DNA of 64,000 nt from Kappaphycus alvarezii (lineage: Eukaryota; Rhodophyta; Florideophyceae; Gigartinales; Solieriaceae): contig NADL03000595.1 of assembly GCA_002205965.3 (NCBI GenBank), positions 31,075 through 95,074 of the forward strand. The letters are read 5' to 3'. The notes under the pieces were generated by a model. That model had not been told where the DNA came from, searched no databases, and saw nothing but the letters and a program-made list of their open reading frames with translations. Of the stretch, positions 1-10,929 are shown piece by piece; positions within the stretch are counted from its first letter, which is position 1, and the number at the start of each line of letters is the position of its first letter. Made by a program: the position numbers and the translations under genes.

Positions 1-2702
1 CAAGTCGCACTCTGAATGACGCGGAAATGAGATAGTCAGTCTGCGAGAAGGAAGCACTAGCTGTTGTCTTCCTACTGAAAAAGATTCGCGTGTATCTTTT
101 ATCACTTGTTAATTTGTCTTGATAACTGAGCACCAGGCACTTAAGACAGCATTCCAAAAGAAAGATGTACATCACCGTTTGGCCCGATGGCTCTACATTC
201 TCGCAGAATATCGGTTTGAAATTGTGAATAGGCCCTGACGCAATAATCAGCCTGCCGATTACCTATCCCGCGTGAGGTATCCACTGAGTCCAAAATGAAA
301 AAGCTTCCGAAGACATCGTCGGAGTTGCCGAGGTGCAAGAGCCGGACAAAAAAGAGTACGAAGCTAATAATCAAGGACTTATTAAAACCTTGGATGGACT
401 AGAAATGAGAAAGGTTGATCTGGAACACAGAAATTGGGTACGCAGGAACCAAAAGTTTTTTACATTGTGGAATGGGAAACTCTTCCCATACACAAAAGCC
501 TGTCCTCGACTAGTGGCCCCTATGAAAGAAAGAATGAAGATCTTGAGGACTTTTCATGATGAGTTAGGGCATTGGGACCTCAAAACAACCAAAACATTCA
601 ATATGGGGAGATTCTGGTGGCCCAGTTTCCATAAGAACGCCCATAACTTCGTGAAGAGCTGGGAAAACTGTCAAACATTCACCCCGACACGAAAGTAAAA
701 GACAACTCTAAGCTTTTCAGTTTCCGGTCCTTTTGAAAGTTTCTCAATCGACTTTGCTGGGCCATTCAGAAAAACCTCTTTCGGAAACAAATATCTCCTT
801 ATAGGGGTGGAACATCATACTGGATGGCCAATAGCAGTTGCAGTTGAGGAGGCCAATGCTGAAGTGGTCCTGAGATTCATCCAAAAAGAAATAACTGAAC
901 CGTTTGGTCTTCCAAAAAGGATCATCTCGGATAACGCCCTTTGTTTTACTGCAACTTCACTGCTTCGTTTCTTGGAAGAGAAAGGGATACAGCTGAAGAC
1001 AGTTCTCGCATACGCTCCTATGTTAAAAAGGAAAGCAGAGAGGATGGTTGGAACCATCAAAAGAGCAATATCGAAAACTATGTCGGAGAATGAAATCCAG
1101 TAAGAAGATGCCTTACCAAAAGTATTACACGGTTACAGTCAAGGAAGAGGAAGAGATGGATGCTTGCCATTCGAGCCAATGTACGGAAGGGCTCCTAGAA
1201 TGTTAAAGAGAGACATGGAGACAAATAATATCGACGAATACAGTAGAGAAGACTTACCACTGGCCCCCGAAGGCTGTAGATCACGTCGCGCGCTAACACA
1301 GAGAAGAAATAAGGATGCAGAGCCTCCAGTTCAAACCTTTTCAGTCGGCTCTAGAGTAAGTGTAGTATATAGAAAAACAATGCAGCAAGCTGTGAAGTGG
1401 CCGGCCTTCCCAACAAAGTACTCGAACCCTTGCATCGTCACGGAGGAAAGACACCCGCATTATCAGCTCTATTCAAGCTCAAAGAAGAGATCAAGGAGGG
1501 CCATCCATGCACGTTGTGTGGTCCCTTACCATCAGAGGCCTGAAGAATTCATTCTCACATAGGACTATGCGCAACCATGGGGCATACTCATGTTTGACTA
1601 TAGAATGATTCCTACGGGAGAAAAAAAGGTCTGGGAACGGATCATCTCGATTACGCGGGACTACTACGAACTCCACGTAATCATTCATTTCTACATTAAT
1701 ATATGCCTACGTTTTCGTACGTTGAACGGACCATTGCTACCTGAAGAAGATTTCCGACTATCAATCAGAGTTCTATTCTCATTCCAAAATGGAAGGTTCA
1801 CGGAAGAACGTCCAGAGTTTGTGGAAGTCATATACCATTACTCTATCGAAAGGTATGGAATGGTAGCTATCGGAGACTTGTCGCAAAAATATCTGAACAT
1901 TACCCGTCCGTTTTACGTATTTCTCAAGAACAAACAAGATGTGCGACTGAGAGGTTACAGCTTGCCCCCCGATATGGAATATCGACTGGTCCCATATCTC
2001 TTATCGGAACCTTATGTTTCCCCGCCACAAATCGGGAACGTTGAGTATGGAAAAGATCCTCCCAAAGCAGTGATGGTGACCCGAGGAGGACCTTCGGGAG
2101 ACAACAACCCGCCCAGAAGAGGTTCTGGTCGTCCCCCAAGTGGGCCTCGTGCAGGTCCCAGTACGCCAGGAACTGGTCGGGGCCATTAATCGCGACAGCC
2201 CGCCACAACTTCGTCTCCAGCCCTCCTTCACAACCATGCACAGCATACAGTTGGTAGAAAAAGATTATCTTTTTGGTTTGGCAATATTTCCGAAGATTCG
2301 AACGATGCGCAGGTCATTTCTTATTTCATAATATGCATATGTTTATGTTTTCGGGCGCTACATGGACCGCACTTATCTTACGAATATTCGTTCTTGATGA
2401 TGCGCGTCTTCTTTTCTTATCGACATCCATTCCTCCGGCATCTTCCAGAAGAGTTTGCATATCACATATATTTTTTCACTCTTGGATGATTCGGAAGAGT
2501 TACGGAAGAAGAATGTATTCAACCCCAACTCGATGTCATCAAACCAATATATGAGGCTATGCTACAAATTGAGCTACCGTTAATCAAAACTTACTTTTTG
2601 GAGCATCATATTGGTAATCAGTTGCATCCGTGCCCGTTTGAAAGACCTTACAGTTTATCAATTAGACAGCCAACACTGACGGAAACAGAAGAAGAACAAT
2701 GA
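1..2702 (+). pseudogene. family B pol 3' part: RNase H end, integrase, tail domains
   Basis: Decayed Pol of copy 1. About 1-280 matches the end of RNase H. About 510-680 matches the integrase HHCC zinc domain, with HDELGHW followed by FWWP. About 730-1200 is the DDE core, with SIDFAGPF, the IISDNALCF segment and the GRAPRML end. About 1320-1560 is a GPY/F-like module ending IHARCVVPYH. Then come tail domain 1 (about 1620-2035), a Pro/Gly-rich linker (about 2040-2190) and tail domain 2 (about 2240-2702). No chromodomain is present. It is broken in several places, and the parts are assigned by similarity to the two other family-B copies in the window. Confidence 0.85.
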
Positions 2703-3050
2703 AAACGAGCAGGGACGATCGTCTTGAGTGGGAGGGCGTCATGTGCGCAAATTCGAAGAAGAAAAAATCTGGAAGAGGACCAAAATTGTATACAGTATCG
2801 GAATTTAGAAGATAGTTTTACAGTTTCCGAATTTGCAAGATATTTTTAATTTGGATGAGTGTCGCAAATTCATGGATTGACTTTTTTATTTTAAGACCTT
2901 GTGTCATTAATAGGTGCCGTTACTGTACATATCCAAGAACGTCTTACTTTTCGAAGACGTCGCAGTATTTAAAGCTCTAAATCGACGTCGTTGAGGCAAT
3001 TCCCCGCCATAAACTACCCCTCTAGCTCACCTCTTCCCTTGGCCCTTAAC

Positions 3051-3168
3051 ATGACCAACCTCTGCCCTTCTTTCACCATCACCAAGTCATCCAGAAGCCG
3101 TCGTCCACTCAACGCTTAGGCCCGAACGGAAAATTGCCCAACTGACTACGATGATTACTGTAGAGGGA
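3051..3168 (+). pseudogene. LTR acidic-protein frame remnant, left part
   Basis: The ATG at 3051 and the following codons resemble the N terminus of the LTR-encoded acidic protein (MTNLCPS here; MSNLRPS in young copies), including a PTDYDDY motif shared with the copy at 26610-27047. The similarity stops exactly at the element A insertion point. It is broken. Confidence 0.65.
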
Positions 3169-3684
3169 TGTAACGACTGCGCCCCAAATCAGCTAAGACA
3201 TTACTGACAGTATCCCGCCAGTAACCGTTACCAAGATTTACACTGTACCAAGACATCAGTGCAACTCCTGTACTGTACCCAGACACCGGTGTAAAACACA
3301 AGACCCGTACCATCCCGTGCCGAACCAATCACATAACGACATTGTGGCGATCTCGCGTGGTTCTCAAAACTTCTTCCACCTCACCAATCAGCAATTACTT
3401 TATGTCTTCTTGCCAATTGGACCAATGGAACTTTGCCATGATGTTTTCTGCTGTCAATCTCCCTGATAGTTTCTACGTGAACCTTCACACCCTTTTAGTC
3501 TCATGCCTTTCGGGCCATTCTTCTAGAACACCTCTGAATTTAGCATCGTCTGCCTACAATTTACCATTGCCGTCGCTGAGTAATTTTTCAATATAAACCC
3601 TGGTCTGAAGCTCCGGCCTGTTTACCGGAAGCATCAACCAACAGTTCAACCATTGATTACCTTGTGTGCGCCCAAACCCCCACA
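3169..3684 (+). repeat. 5' LTR of element A
   Basis: 516 bp, starting TGTAACGACTGC and ending CCCCCACA, almost identical to 9419-9935. A TATAAA at 3592-3597 is followed by AGCTCCGG, and this pair is also kept in the much more diverged LTRs of element A', so it is the likely core promoter. Right after the LTR comes GGTAGCATCGCC, the position expected for the tRNA primer-binding site; the A' copy has TGGTAATATTGAC there. An 84-codon open frame in this LTR is not kept in A' and is not called. Confidence 0.93.
3592..3597 (+). promoter_or_regulatory. TATA box in element A LTR
   Basis: TATAAA about 90 bp before the LTR end. The same box and the following AGCTCCGG are preserved in the diverged LTRs of element A' on the other strand, which supports a promoter role. 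Confidence 0.6.
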
Positions 3685-3834
3685 TCCGGTAGCATCGCCA
3701 AAACGTTTGTCAGTACTGCGAGGTGTTCCAATCCGACAGTAAGTTAAAATCCCTATTAGATTTGACGTTCTGTTCGATTGCAAGCAGAGACTAACCTTTT
3801 GTTTTTTACTCTGATTCTTTTGAATAACGCTCAG

Positions 3835-4413
3835 TGCCGAAAAACAAGACTTTCAGGGACCGCCGTTGGTCGCCAGACGAGTACAACACAGAAGACTTAC
3901 AATCGTTCTTCGCCGAAAATTTTCAGGAGCTGACGAAGTTCTAGTTTCGAGTTGAGCCGAGACCACCCACCAGAATCATGGTGGAGGAACCAAGGACACC
4001 AAGACCCTCCACCTTCCGCCTTCCCGCTGCTTTATCGCCACTCGCTCTACCGCCGATTCCGAGAAGGCCGGCAGTCCCTCGCTCCAAGCCCTTGAAGCCT
4101 AAGAAGACCCTACGTATTCTTCCTGACGCGGCTTCGATCGTCATCCAGAGAACCGCCACCCACCGCATTCGTAAGATTACCTGAAGGCCTCGACTGACCA
4201 AGGACCCTCGATCGTCGCCCTTCCACTGCCATCACTGCCAAGTCACCTGCACAGGTCGGGTGAAGTATCACGAGCACCTTCGATCCCGCAAGCACCAGCA
4301 CCGCGCCGATAAGACAATGCACGTCTGCAATATTTGCAAGATAGAAGTTCCGAGCAAGGCAGACCTTGAACGGCACCGTCTTGGCCGCCGTAATCGAGAG
4401 ACTGCCCGAAACT
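3835..4413 (+). pseudogene. Leader reading frame with U1-type zinc fingers (element A)
   Basis: The region between the 5' LTR and gag encodes protein-like sequence, with a Pro-rich part from an ATG at 3978. At about 4225-4295 is a U1/matrin-type C2H2 finger: C-x2-C-x12-H-x5-H, with KYHEHLRSRKH at its end. A second, related C-x2-C-x12-H unit at about 4325-4390 starts CNICKIEV. The frame ends at a TAG at 4411-4413, followed by AATAAA at about 4430. Element A' carries the same leader frame at 50700-51320 (-). Such fingers bind double-stranded RNA or sit in spliceosomal proteins in known families; the role here is unknown. It is broken. It may be a captured host gene. Confidence 0.7.
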
Positions 4414-4435
4414 AGTTAACATTTGAATAAATTTA

Positions 4436-4785
4436 GGGAAGAGAAGCAAGAAAAAATTCAAAAGTTGCTTTCTCAACCGACTTCGTTTGTGCTGTGTTCA
4501 ACCTCCCGCTGTGGCTACCTTACGAACTCGCTTTCCCCAGTTCCTTGCAGTAGGACTTGTAAGTCCGTATCGCCGTCAGGTTCTAGACAGGAAAACAACC
4601 GTTCGGTAAAGCATCGGAAGGAGGGCTACTATAGCACACCCAACGTGACTGGCGTCAAACCTTAAGTCAGAGAAAATCAACTTTCCCAAGTTAACGACTG
4701 GGATTCGAACTCGAGACCTCTCACTGGTGTTTTGCTGGTCTAGCCAACTCGGCCACAGTGCAGACCGATTCTTGCTGTGTAAATT
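4436..4785 (-). repeat. tRNA-derived SINE in element A leader
   Basis: Read on the minus strand, the sequence from about 4770 downward has an RNA polymerase III A box (TGGCCGAGTTGG) and, 33 bases later, a B box (GTTCGAATC). This is the spacing of a tRNA-Leu/Ser-like head. The T stem does not pair well, so it is not a working tRNA. A body of about 250 bp follows. A homologous SINE lies at 50285-50600, in the same position and orientation relative to element A'. Both copies are antisense to the retrotransposon. Confidence 0.7.
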
Positions 4786-4851
4786 GGAAAATTTAATTTA
4801 AAGAAAAAAAACCAACCGCTTACGTGTTGCCTGACGTTGAACATCCGGTTA

Positions 4852-4979
4852 GTTCTTAGCCGTATAGTCAGTCCTGCAGTGTACACGATAGATACTCAAT
4901 GAAGTAAAGTTTAGTTGGTTCTTAGCCGTATAGTCAGTCCTGCAGTGTACAAGATAGATACTCGATGAAGTAAAGTTTT
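4852..4979 (+). repeat. 66-bp tandem repeat before gag, two units
   Basis: Two near-identical units with a period of 66 bp, each starting GTTCTTAGCCGTATAGTC. They end about 30 bp before the gag ATG. A comparable pair with GGGTATCCACTGCAGGATC-like cores sits before gag in element A' (about 49540-49690). The function is unknown; possible roles are in packaging, translation or initiation. Confidence 0.75.
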
Positions 4980-5011
4980 ACCGTAACCCTATCAACCAAT
5001 AGGAAAATAAC

Positions 5012-6074
5012 ATGGAAAATCCTGTAACTACAGTAGAGGCTCTCGCTCAAGCTGTAAGCGAACTTCAACGTCAGCTGACAGAGGCCCATAATCAGATCTC
5101 CGCGCAGCAGAATCAGCTCAATAATGCTGCTCAAAAGGTAGGAGCCCTCGAGAATGAACTATCTCTCGTCAGGATCAATACTGGTACCTCTAGTAGTCAA
5201 AATGAGAACAAGGACGCCCCTAAGAAGAACAAACCGGGACCTTTCGGTGGGAAAGGGTCCGGCGGAAGCTGGTGCGTCCAGATGGAGAATTACTTGGGTG
5301 AAGCAGATGGGCAAGCTACTATGAACATTGCTCTGAGCTATCTCTTGGAAAATGCTCATGAATGGTGGATGGTCTATTCAAAGAGTGCGGAGGGGAAAGA
5401 AATTCAAACATGGAAGGAATTGAAGGTTGCTCTCTTCAATCGTTTTGAGACGATAAACAAAGAAAAAATCTCCCGAGACGAACTGGCTCGCTGGAAACAA
5501 GTCAAGAACGTTCCAACATTTAATGATGATTTTGACAAAATCTTATTGGACATCCCAGACAATGGAGTAAAAGATCAAATAGATCGATATTTACGCGGCC
5601 TGAAACCATACATTTGGAAAACCCTATGCACGAAAGAATACACCAAGCTTTCCGATCTTATGGGAGATGCAGAAAGAGTGGAAGCGGCGTACAGGCGTTC
5701 AGAACCCCTGCGAAGTACTAAGTCTGGTGGAAAATTGCTGAATGGAAGTTCATCTGCCGGAAGTAATGGCCCTGTACCAATGGAAATTGGAAACGTGGAA
5801 GTAAAGCCTGGTGTCGAGTTATCACATGTGAATCTACAAAATTTTGATAAGGAAGAGCGAGAAGATGCATGCGTGAATAACTATGCCTAAGATGCAGACA
5901 GAAAGGACAAATAGCAAAGAACTCCCCAAAATCCCGGAAGAACTGATCGACGGTCCTCATTCAGTTCGAGATCATGGAAATCTCATTCTTTCAACGGTAA
6001 GATCCAAACAACTAGTTAGGGCCATACCGACTCCAACCTTCCAAAGCCACCACCGCGGACTTCTTATTGTTTAA
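5012..6074 (+). pseudogene. gag: element A gag
   Basis: An open frame of 292 codons from the ATG at 5012. It begins with a coiled-coil-like Gln/Glu stretch (residues 5-50), followed by a Ty3-type capsid core (about residues 80-230) with the WW pair and a conserved YLRGLKPYI-like segment. A zinc-knuckle-like stretch (CLRCRQKGQ) follows near 5880-5930. Gag builds the virus-like particle in the cytoplasm. Ty3 family members often join Gag to Pol by read-through or frameshift. It is flanked upstream by the 66-bp repeats. It is largely open but not whole. Confidence 0.85.
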
Positions 6075-9000
6075 GGAGTAATTTCCAAAGGACCAGCTAA
6101 AATCCTTATTGACCCCGGCGGTGAGGTTAATTTCCTCAGCAAATCATTTTGCGATCACCATAAGATTAAAACAGAAGAATCAGAAGACCTTGCCAAAATG
6201 TCGAATGGTGTTGATCAAAAATTAATGGAAACACCGCATCCTGTTATCGTCCAGATAAAGAAATACACTGAACCACTGTACTTCACCATAAGCCCCCTGA
6301 AGAGGTATGATGCAATCCTTGGGAAAGAATGGTGTGTGGATCCCATAAAGCGATTATCAACACCGCCGAAAATCAAGTTTCATTCAATTATAAGGATGAA
6401 AATTACGTTATTGCTGCCAATGAAAGGCTATTGAATTCTTTCGTTTCCGAAAATGCAATACTCACTGATTTAGAAAAATATTATGGGACATATGCAGTAC
6501 TTATGAGACCCCTAAGTGCAAAGTCCTATTCTAAGGAAACGTATTACGGAGAGATTCAGGACATACTTACCCAGTATGAGGATTTATTCCCAAACAGACT
6601 TCCAAAAGGCCTCCAGCCGAAGAGGAAGTATGATTTCAAGATTGAATTAGGTCTCTACCGTCTTTCGGACAAAGAAATGGGGGAACTTCGCAAGCAGCTA
6701 GATGAGCTTCTGGAGATTGATTTCATTAGACCAAGCAAGAGCCCGTGGGGAGCCCCAATTCTCTTCGTGACAAAGAAGGAATGCTCATTGCGGATGTGTG
6801 TGGATTACAGCGCACTTAATCGGCTTACTGTAAAGAACAATTATCCACTGCCACGCATAGACGATATATTTGATCAGCTCAAAGGATCAAAGTACTTCTC
6901 CAAAATAGACCTGAGGTCAGGCTATCATCAAATCAGACTGGATGAATCTTCAATACCCCTCACGGCATTTAGAACTAGATATGGACATTTCGAATTTCTG
7001 GTATTGCCATGTGGATTTACAAATGCCCCAGCGACTTTCATGGGCCTTATGAACGACATTTTTAAAGATGTAGTTGACGTTTTTGTTATCCAGTGACATT
7101 CTTATATTTAGTAAGACATGGGAAGAACATTTGAAACACATCGCTGAAGTATTGGAGATCCTTAGAAGGGAAACGTTATTCGCGAAATTGTCAAAGTGTG
7201 TCTTTGGTGTCAAAGAAGTGGAGTATCTTGGGCACATCATATGCCAGGAAGGAATTTCTGTGGATCCCAACAAATTAAAGCCGTTATGGAATGGCCGACG
7301 CCTCGGAACAAACAACATCTTCAGTCATTCTAAGGGTTTGTAACTTATTATAGACGGTTCATTAAGGGTTGTTCCTTAATTTCGAAACCACTTACCGAGT
7401 TGACAAAGAACGTTTGTTTTCGTTGGACAGAAACTCAAGAAAAATCATTTCAAACCTTGAAGAAAATATTTTGCAACGCTCCAGTCCTTCGAAATTTCGA
7501 TTCAAGTCTACCGATCTATGTTACTACAGATGCTTCCCAGTACGCAATTGGTGCTGTATTGGAGCAAGGAACCGCAAAGGACAAAAAATAGTCGCTTTCG
7601 CATCCAAAAATTTAAATGATGCCGAACAGAATTATGCAGCCCACGAAAGAGAGCTATTGGCCATTGTCGACTGCCTAAAGTGGTGGAGAGCATACTTGTA
7701 TGGGAACTCTTTCACTGTTCATTCTGACCACTACCCATTGAGATACCTCGAGACACAAGATAATCTGTCACAGAGACAGGTTAGATGGTTGGAAAGATTA
7801 GTTGACTTTGATTTCAAGATTATACCCATCTCCGGGAAATCAAATATAGTTGCTGATTCCCTCTCAAGACAACCCCAGAATGTACCCACGCCCCACCATC
7901 GAAACAAGGAGCTACTCCAAGAAGTAATAATGAAGACATCTTCGGAATAAAACAATATTTATGTTCCGTTTTTTGAATCATCCGATCTCGAAGAGCTTGT
8001 AAAAGACTACCACCTAGATGAAAGCTTCAAAGACGAATATAAAGATCCGAAAGCACCGTTCGAAAGTAAGGGATTGCTCCTATTAAAACACGGAAAAATT
8101 TGCATACCAGAAGGAGCGTTTAAAGTCAAGTTGTTGCATGACTACCATTCGACTCCAAATACTGGACACTTGGGAATATCCAAAACAATCAATAGAATAT
8201 CACCGAAGTTTTACTGGAAAAACCTGCGTGCTGATGTCCTTTGGTACGTTCGTTCTTGTCACTGCCAAAGGGACAAACCATCTAATCAGAAACCCGCCGG
8301 TCTTTTACAACCTCTTGATCCACCGAAAACCAAATGGACTCAAATAACGATGGACTTTATTACACCACTTCCAAGGTCAAAGGAAGGAAACAATGGCATC
8401 TTCACTGTCGTTGACAGATTATCAAAGATGATCAGAATTATACCAACCAAGCCTAGAATAGATGCTCCTTCAACTGCCAGGCTGTTCAAGGACCATGTCT
8501 ACAGAAACCACGGAATTCTGACGAATATTATTGGTGATAGGGATTCTATTTTTATGAGCACATTTTGGAAGAGTCTGTTCCACCTTCTGGGTACCAAGAT
8601 ATACCCTTCTTCAGCGTATCACCCACAAACAGATGGACAATCTGAGATTATGAACAGAAAGATCGAAGAAATGATTCTTTCTTTTGTTAGCTTCGACAAG
8701 TCAGATTGGGACAAATACTTGGTAGACTTCGAAGTTGCTTAAAATTCATCTATTAATGCCACTACAACATTCTCTCCGTTCTTCCTCAATTATGGAATCC
8801 ACCCAAGAACTGTCCCTTTGGGCATACTCTCCGCAGATAACCCTGCCGCAACACAGTTCCTCAAAAAATGCAAGGATCACTGAAAAAAGCCCAAGAAGAA
8901 ATCAGAAAAATCAAATGAATCCACTGCCCTGTATGTCAACAGAAGTAGAAGACCCTCTTCTTATAAAGTTGGTGACAAAGTCTGGTTGTCCACAAAAACC

Positions 9001-9408
9001 CTAGCTCTTGAAGATGGAGAAGGATCTCGAAAACTGAACCCGAAGTATTGTGGGCCATTCGAAATATCTGAGGACATAATCGGGGTTACGTACCGTTAAA
9101 TTCTTTTCCAACCAATGATCGATAGAGGAATTCACAATGCTTTCCATGCTAGTCTCTTTAAGCCGTACTTTGAAGATTAGTTTGATCGAAAAAATCCGCC
9201 GCCACCACCTATACAGGTCCAGGACGGACAAGAAGAATACGAGGTCGAAACCATTCTCACTCACAAGAGACAACACGGAAAAATCAAATATCTCATTAAA
9301 TGGAAAGGATATGCAGACCACGAGAACTCATGGCTATCAGAGAAGGGTCTCAAAAATTGTGAAGATCTACTACACAGATACAAGAATCGGGGCGATTCTT
9401 CTCGGTAG
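6075..9408 (+). pseudogene. pol: element A pol: PR, RT, RNase H, integrase, chromodomain
   Basis: Chromovirus Pol. Protease is at about 6080-6330 (KILIDPGG). RT is at about 6600-7350, with [15 protein letters not shown] and [13 protein letters not shown]. RNase H is at about 7500-7870 (TTDASQYAIG; the segment ends IVADSLSRQP). Integrase HHCC is at about 8130-8275 and the DDE core at about 8330-8740 (MDFITPLP, YHPQTDGQSE). A chromodomain at about 9235-9390 includes YLIKWKGY and the ENSWL segment, then a stop at 9408. Chromodomains in this family steer integration to marked chromatin. The polypurine tract GGGGGGAGTGA precedes the 3' LTR. It is broken in several places. Confidence 0.92.
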
Positions 9409-9418
9409 GGGGGAGTGA

Positions 9419-9935
9419 TGTAACGATTGCGCCCCCAAATCAGCTAAGACATTACTGACAGTATCCCGCCAGTAACCGTTACCAAGATTTACACTGTACC
9501 AAGACATCAGTGCAACTCCTGTACTGTACCCAGACACCGGTGTAAAACACAAGACCCGTACCATCCCGTGCCGAACCAATCACATAACGACATTGTGGCG
9601 ATCTCGCGTGGTTCTCAAAACTTCTTCCACCTCACCAATCAGCAATTACTTTATGTCTTCTTGCCAATTGGACCAATGGAACTTTGCCATGATGTTTTCT
9701 GCTGTCAATCTCCCTGATAGTTTCTACGTGAACCTTCACACCCTTTTAGTCTCATGCCTTTCGGGCCATTCTTCTAGAACACCTCTGAATTTAGCATCGT
9801 CTGCCTACAATTTACCATTGCCGTCGCTGAGTAATTTTTCAATATAAACCCTGGTCTGAAGCTCCGGCCTGTTTACCGGAAGCATCAACCAACAGTTCAA
9901 CCATTGATTACCTTTTGTGCGCCCAAACCCCCACA
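9419..9935 (+). repeat. 3' LTR of element A
   Basis: 517 bp from TGTAACGATTGC to CCCCCACA, differing from the 5' LTR at only a few bases. TATAAA at 9843-9848. Directly followed by AGGGT, the right copy of the presumed target duplication. Confidence 0.93.
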
Positions 9936-10401
9936 AGGGTTGGCCCTGGAACGCGTTCGGGAATTGGTCCGCCATAACTGCTTCAAGCAGGCAGAAGAGG
10001 CAGAGAAGTAAGAGGAGGAAGAGGAGGAAGAAGAGGAGGACTGCGTGGATACGTGGGAGCCACTAGTGTATAACGGTGGGGGCTCCCATGGAGAATGAAG
10101 GGGAGGCTGAGGGAGTAATTGTGATTTCTGACTCTTCTGACGAAGATGAAGAGAGGAGTGAAGAGGAGGACTAGGAGGATGAGGGGAGGGAGACATAGAA
10201 AGTGCTCGATTAGTGTAGAAAGAGCAAGAAAATATGGATCAGGTGGTCCCGACTCTGGAACCGGATGGGGGCGTCCTCAGTGATCTAGACATCTCATAGG
10301 AAGCAATGGAGAATTCTAAGCCGTTCGCGGATATTTTTGTGGACTGCCACGGTGGAAGGGATATTTTGGGGGAACGTTTTTGCTCTGATATAGAGAACTA
10401 A
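9936..10401 (+). pseudogene. LTR acidic-protein frame remnant, right part
   Basis: Directly after element A the sequence resembles the continuation of the same LTR frame. It encodes an ERVRELVRH-like helix, then Glu-rich GAG repeats. The end resembles the conserved C-terminal block (a KPFADI...GRDIL-like segment, then a stop near 10401). It is broken. The match to young copies is clear at both ends and weak in the low-complexity middle. Confidence 0.6.
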
Positions 10402-10849
10402 GATATCATGGAAAAATCTAGATATTTATCCTGATAATATCTGCTGTTTGTCTTCGCGGTTCACACGATTCCATTTGATGCATTTTATGGTTCTTAATAT
10501 GTTTCTTGGAGACTTTAGGGTTAGCCAAAAAGTCCATATAAGCTGAGTAAAATGCTTCCTCTTGTGGAGGTCAAGCAAGTGGGCAGACAACTTCAGGCCA
10601 AGTCACGAGTAGTAGAGAGTTGAGAGTGAACGGCAGACCGAACAAAACGTTTTCCTACGCCGCTCACATAGCATCATTGGTAGACCCTGCCCCTTTCATA
10701 CTTGCCTGTAGCCCTCTTAACTCTCTTCCATATAAATTCTTTTTTTGTTTGTTCAAGTATACCACGGTAGCACTTTTGTAGCTCTCAATACCTCCTTCTT
10801 GGGGAAGTTGGTTCCAAGTATCTCTTTTCTTGAATATTTTCTCCTATCA

Positions 10850-10929
10850 TCTCTCTAACATCATTCACAAAGAAAGGCATGATGCAGGTACTGAGCTGAA
10901 TTCGTCGATATTATTGTCATCCGTTACAT
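10850..10929. other. short unassigned spacer
   Basis: Between the end of the family-B LTR and the copia gag remnant. No recognisable feature. Confidence 0.4.

Larger units (their letters stand above)
3169..9935 (+). mobile_element. Element A: complete Ty3/gypsy chromovirus
   Basis: A 6.77-kb LTR retrotransposon with all family parts in order: 5' LTR, primer-binding region, long leader with zinc-finger frame and SINE, gag, protease, RT, RNase H, integrase, chromodomain, polypurine tract and 3' LTR. The flanking 5-mers AGGGA (3164-3168) and AGGGT (9936-9940) look like a target-site duplication with one difference. It is inserted in the LTR of family-B copy 1. The two LTRs of about 517 bp differ at only a few bases, so the insertion is recent, yet the coding part is broken in roughly six to eight places. 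It probably moved using proteins from another copy, or carries sequencing errors. Confidence 0.95.
1..10849 (+). mobile_element. Ty3/gypsy family B, copy 1 (3' part plus 3' LTR)
   Basis: The 3' portion of a family-B Ty3/gypsy element; its 5' part lies left of the window. From left to right it holds the end of RNase H, integrase, a two-domain tail and a 3' LTR. It matches the better preserved copies at 30086-39235 and 54967-64000 along its whole length but is clearly more diverged, so it is older. A G-rich polypurine tract just before 2742 marks the LTR start. The LTR is split by element A (3169-9935) and resumes at 9936. The element is broken, with several interruptions in pol. It is flanked on the right by a copia remnant on the other strand. 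Confidence 0.9.
2742..10849 (+). repeat. 3' LTR of family B copy 1, split by element A
   Basis: The LTR starts TGTGCGCAAATTCG at 2742 and ends CTATCA at 10849, giving canonical TG...CA ends. Without the nested element it is about 1.34 kb. Its right part (about 10530-10849) shares a block with all other family-B LTRs: a CCATATAAGCTGAG promoter-like segment, a GGCAGACAACTTCA segment and the terminal CTATCA. It contains a decayed form of the LTR acidic reading frame, at 3051-3168 and 9936-10401, on either side of the nested chromovirus. The start differs from the TGTAATAC start of the young LTRs but matches the LTR at 22088, so this is a second LTR subfamily. Confidence 0.85.

Noticed and set aside
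3342-3596. 84-codon frame in the element A LTRs (also 9593-9847)
   Set aside because: Identical only because the LTRs are identical. The related LTRs of A' do not keep it.
4690-4770. Possible tRNA-Leu/Ser gene on the minus strand
   Set aside because: A and B boxes are good, but the T stem does not pair and acceptor strands do not match. A diverged copy with a long shared body exists at 50285, so it is a SINE.
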